Below are positions 62,895-64,000 of a stretch of DNA of 64,000 nt, one piece after another. The notes beneath the pieces were generated by a model. The model saw only the letters and a list, made by a program, of their open reading frames with translations, was not told the origin of the DNA and ran no database searches. Position 1 is the first letter of the stretch. Each line of letters begins with the position of its first letter. The stretch lies in assembly GCA_020443425.1 (NCBI GenBank), contig JAGRIE010000010.1:54528-118527 (forward strand), written 5' to 3'. This stretch comes from Halioglobus sp. GTDB lineage: Bacteria > Pseudomonadota > Gammaproteobacteria > Pseudomonadales > Halieaceae. A program made the position numbers and the translations under genes.

Positions 62895-64000
62895 CGACAC
62901 TCAACCCGCGCCAGCGCGAGGCGGTGCGCTACATCGACGGCCCCCTGCTGGTGCTGGCCGGTGCCGGCAGCGGCAAGACCAGTGTGATCACGCAGAAGAT
63001 CGCCTATCTGGTGGATACCTGCGGCATCAATGCCAGCCATGTCGCGGCCGTGACATTCACCAACAAGGCCGCCCGTGAAATGAAAGAGCGCGTCGGCAAA
63101 CTGCTGCGCAGCGGCGCGGAGGGCCTGACCGTCAGCACCTTTCACCAGCTGGGGCTGAAAATCATCCGCGCAGAGCGCCGCGAGCTGGGGCTGAAGTCCG
63201 GCTTTTCCATCTTCGACGCCGAGGACACCCGCACCCTGATCCGCGACCTGTTGATCCAGCAGCACGGCGCCGAGGGCGACCAGGCGAACACCATCGCCCA
63301 GCGCATTTCCAGCTGGAAGAATGATCGCGTGCTGCCGGAACAGGCGCTGGCTGCGGCCACCAGCCCGGCCGACATCCTCTGCGCCCAGGCCTACCTGCGC
63401 TACAAACGCGCGCTGAAAGCGTACAACGCGCTGGATTTTGATGACCTGATCCTGCTGCCGACGATTCTGTTCGAACACCACCCGGCGATCCTGGAAAAGT
63501 GGCAGAACCAGATCCACTACCTGCTGGTCGACGAGTACCAGGACACCAACTCCAGCCAGTACCTGCTGGTGCGGCAGCTGATCGGCATGCGCGGCGGGCT
63601 GACCGTGGTCGGCGACGACGACCAGTCCATCTACGCCTGGCGCGGCGCGAGGCCGGAGAACCTGGTGCAGTTGCAGGAGGATTTCCCGGCCCTGAATGTG
63701 GTCAAGCTGGAGCAGAACTACCGCTCCACCGCGCGCATCCTGAAGGCGGCAAATACGCTGATCGCCAACAACCCGCACGTCTTCGACAAGCAGCTGTGGA
63801 GTGAACTGGGCTATGGCGAGCCGCTGCGCGTCCTGCGCTGCAACGACGAGCAGCACGAGGCCGACCAGGTGGTGGCCGAGATTCTCGACCACAAGCTGCG
63901 CAAGCGCACCCGCTTCGGCGACTACGCTGTGCTCTACCGCGGCAACCACCAGTCGCGCCTGATCGAACTGGCACTGCAGGCGCAGCAGGTTCCCTATCCC
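62891..64000 (+). CDS. rep: ATP-dependent DNA helicase Rep (partial)
   Basis: The first 370 residues are present and the frame is open at the window end. A UvrD/Rep superfamily 1A helicase: Walker A AGAGSGKT near residue 22, motif Ia TFTNKAAREMKERV, motif II VDEYQDTN near 217, motif III GDDDQSIYAWRGA near 242, and motif IV QNYRST. The LNPRQREAVRYIDGPLLVLA start and the YRGNHQSRL stretch favour Rep over UvrD. The start is GTG at 62891. Confidence 0.92.
   Translation, partial: MTTLNPRQREAVRYIDGPLLVLAGAGSGKTSVITQKIAYLVDTCGINASHVAAVTFTNKAAREMKERVGKLLRSGAEGLTVSTFHQLGLKIIRAERRELGLKSGFSIFDAEDTRTLIRDLLIQQHGAEGDQANTIAQRISSWKNDRVLPEQALAAATSPADILCAQAYLRYKRALKAYNALDFDDLILLPTILFEHHPAILEKWQNQIHYLLVDEYQDTNSSQYLLVRQLIGMRGGLTVVGDDDQSIYAWRGARPENLVQLQEDFPALNVVKLEQNYRSTARILKAANTLIANNPHVFDKQLWSELGYGEPLRVLRCNDEQHEADQVVAEILDHKLRKRTRFGDYAVLYRGNHQSRLIELALQAQQVPYP

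Overview
The window looks like a chromosome segment of a marine-type gammaproteobacterium. The closest fit I can suggest is the Halieaceae/OM60 (Cellvibrionales) neighbourhood. That is an inference from gene orders shared with Pseudomonas-like gammaproteobacteria (trxA-rho-ubiD; hemC-hemD-hemX-hemY divergent from argH; cyaY divergent from lptM-lysA-dapF-DUF484-xerC-yigB; glnK-amtB next to ubiK-yifB), together with PEP-CTERM/exosortase-type exopolysaccharide genes and a TorF-type porin. I see no rRNA, complete tRNA, insertion sequence, prophage or CRISPR array.

Layout. 1-9136, all on the minus strand: an exopolysaccharide (EPS) operon that starts with an undecaprenyl-phosphate sugar transferase. 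It continues through a GT2 glycosyltransferase, methyltransferase, nucleotidyltransferase, epimerase, radical SAM protein, secreted hydrolase-like protein and Wzz-type protein to a Wza-type export lipoprotein cut by the window edge. 9137-14550: a second epimerase, a PEP-CTERM-type surface protein behind a clear sigma-54 promoter, a VanZ-like membrane protein and two lipoproteins related to the hydrolase-like protein of the main operon. 14768-36000: housekeeping genes (ABC-F ATPase, elbB, a VTT-oxidoreductase fusion, trxA-rho-ubiD, hemCDXY, argH, cyaY, lptM-lysA-dapF-DUF484-xerC-yigB). 35939-43140, minus strand: a type IV minor pilin operon fimT-pilV-pilW-pilX-pilY1-pilE plus a small secreted protein, preceded by a cyclic-di-GMP-I riboswitch. 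43584-46375: a small lipoprotein, then a nitrogen operon (TorF-like porin, glnK, amtB) with a sigma-54 promoter and NtrC-like sites. 46687-48857: ubiK, yifB and a DUF202 gene. 48899-59331: a complete guanidine-use operon (ABC transporter, two DUF1989 deiminase subunits, biotin-dependent carboxylase, allophanate hydrolase) behind an NtrC-like site, a sigma-54 promoter and a guanidine-I riboswitch. 59525-64000: cytochrome P450, DUF1329 protein, ppnP, a tiny coupled ORF and the start of rep.

How it works together. The two nitrogen units lie less than 3 kb apart, separated only by ubiK, yifB and the DUF202 gene, and carry the same kind of promoter. Ammonium uptake and guanidine breakdown would therefore both rise under nitrogen limitation, with guanidine itself gating the second through the riboswitch. 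The EPS/PEP-CTERM region and the c-di-GMP-controlled pilus tip genes are both surface and attachment functions.

The most notable signals are the layered control of the guanidine operon, including a possible second guanidine-sensing motif inside it, the c-di-GMP riboswitch ahead of the minor pilins, and a family of three diverged hydrolase-like proteins in one EPS region. Riboswitch and promoter calls rest on visible consensus matches, not on computed scores.
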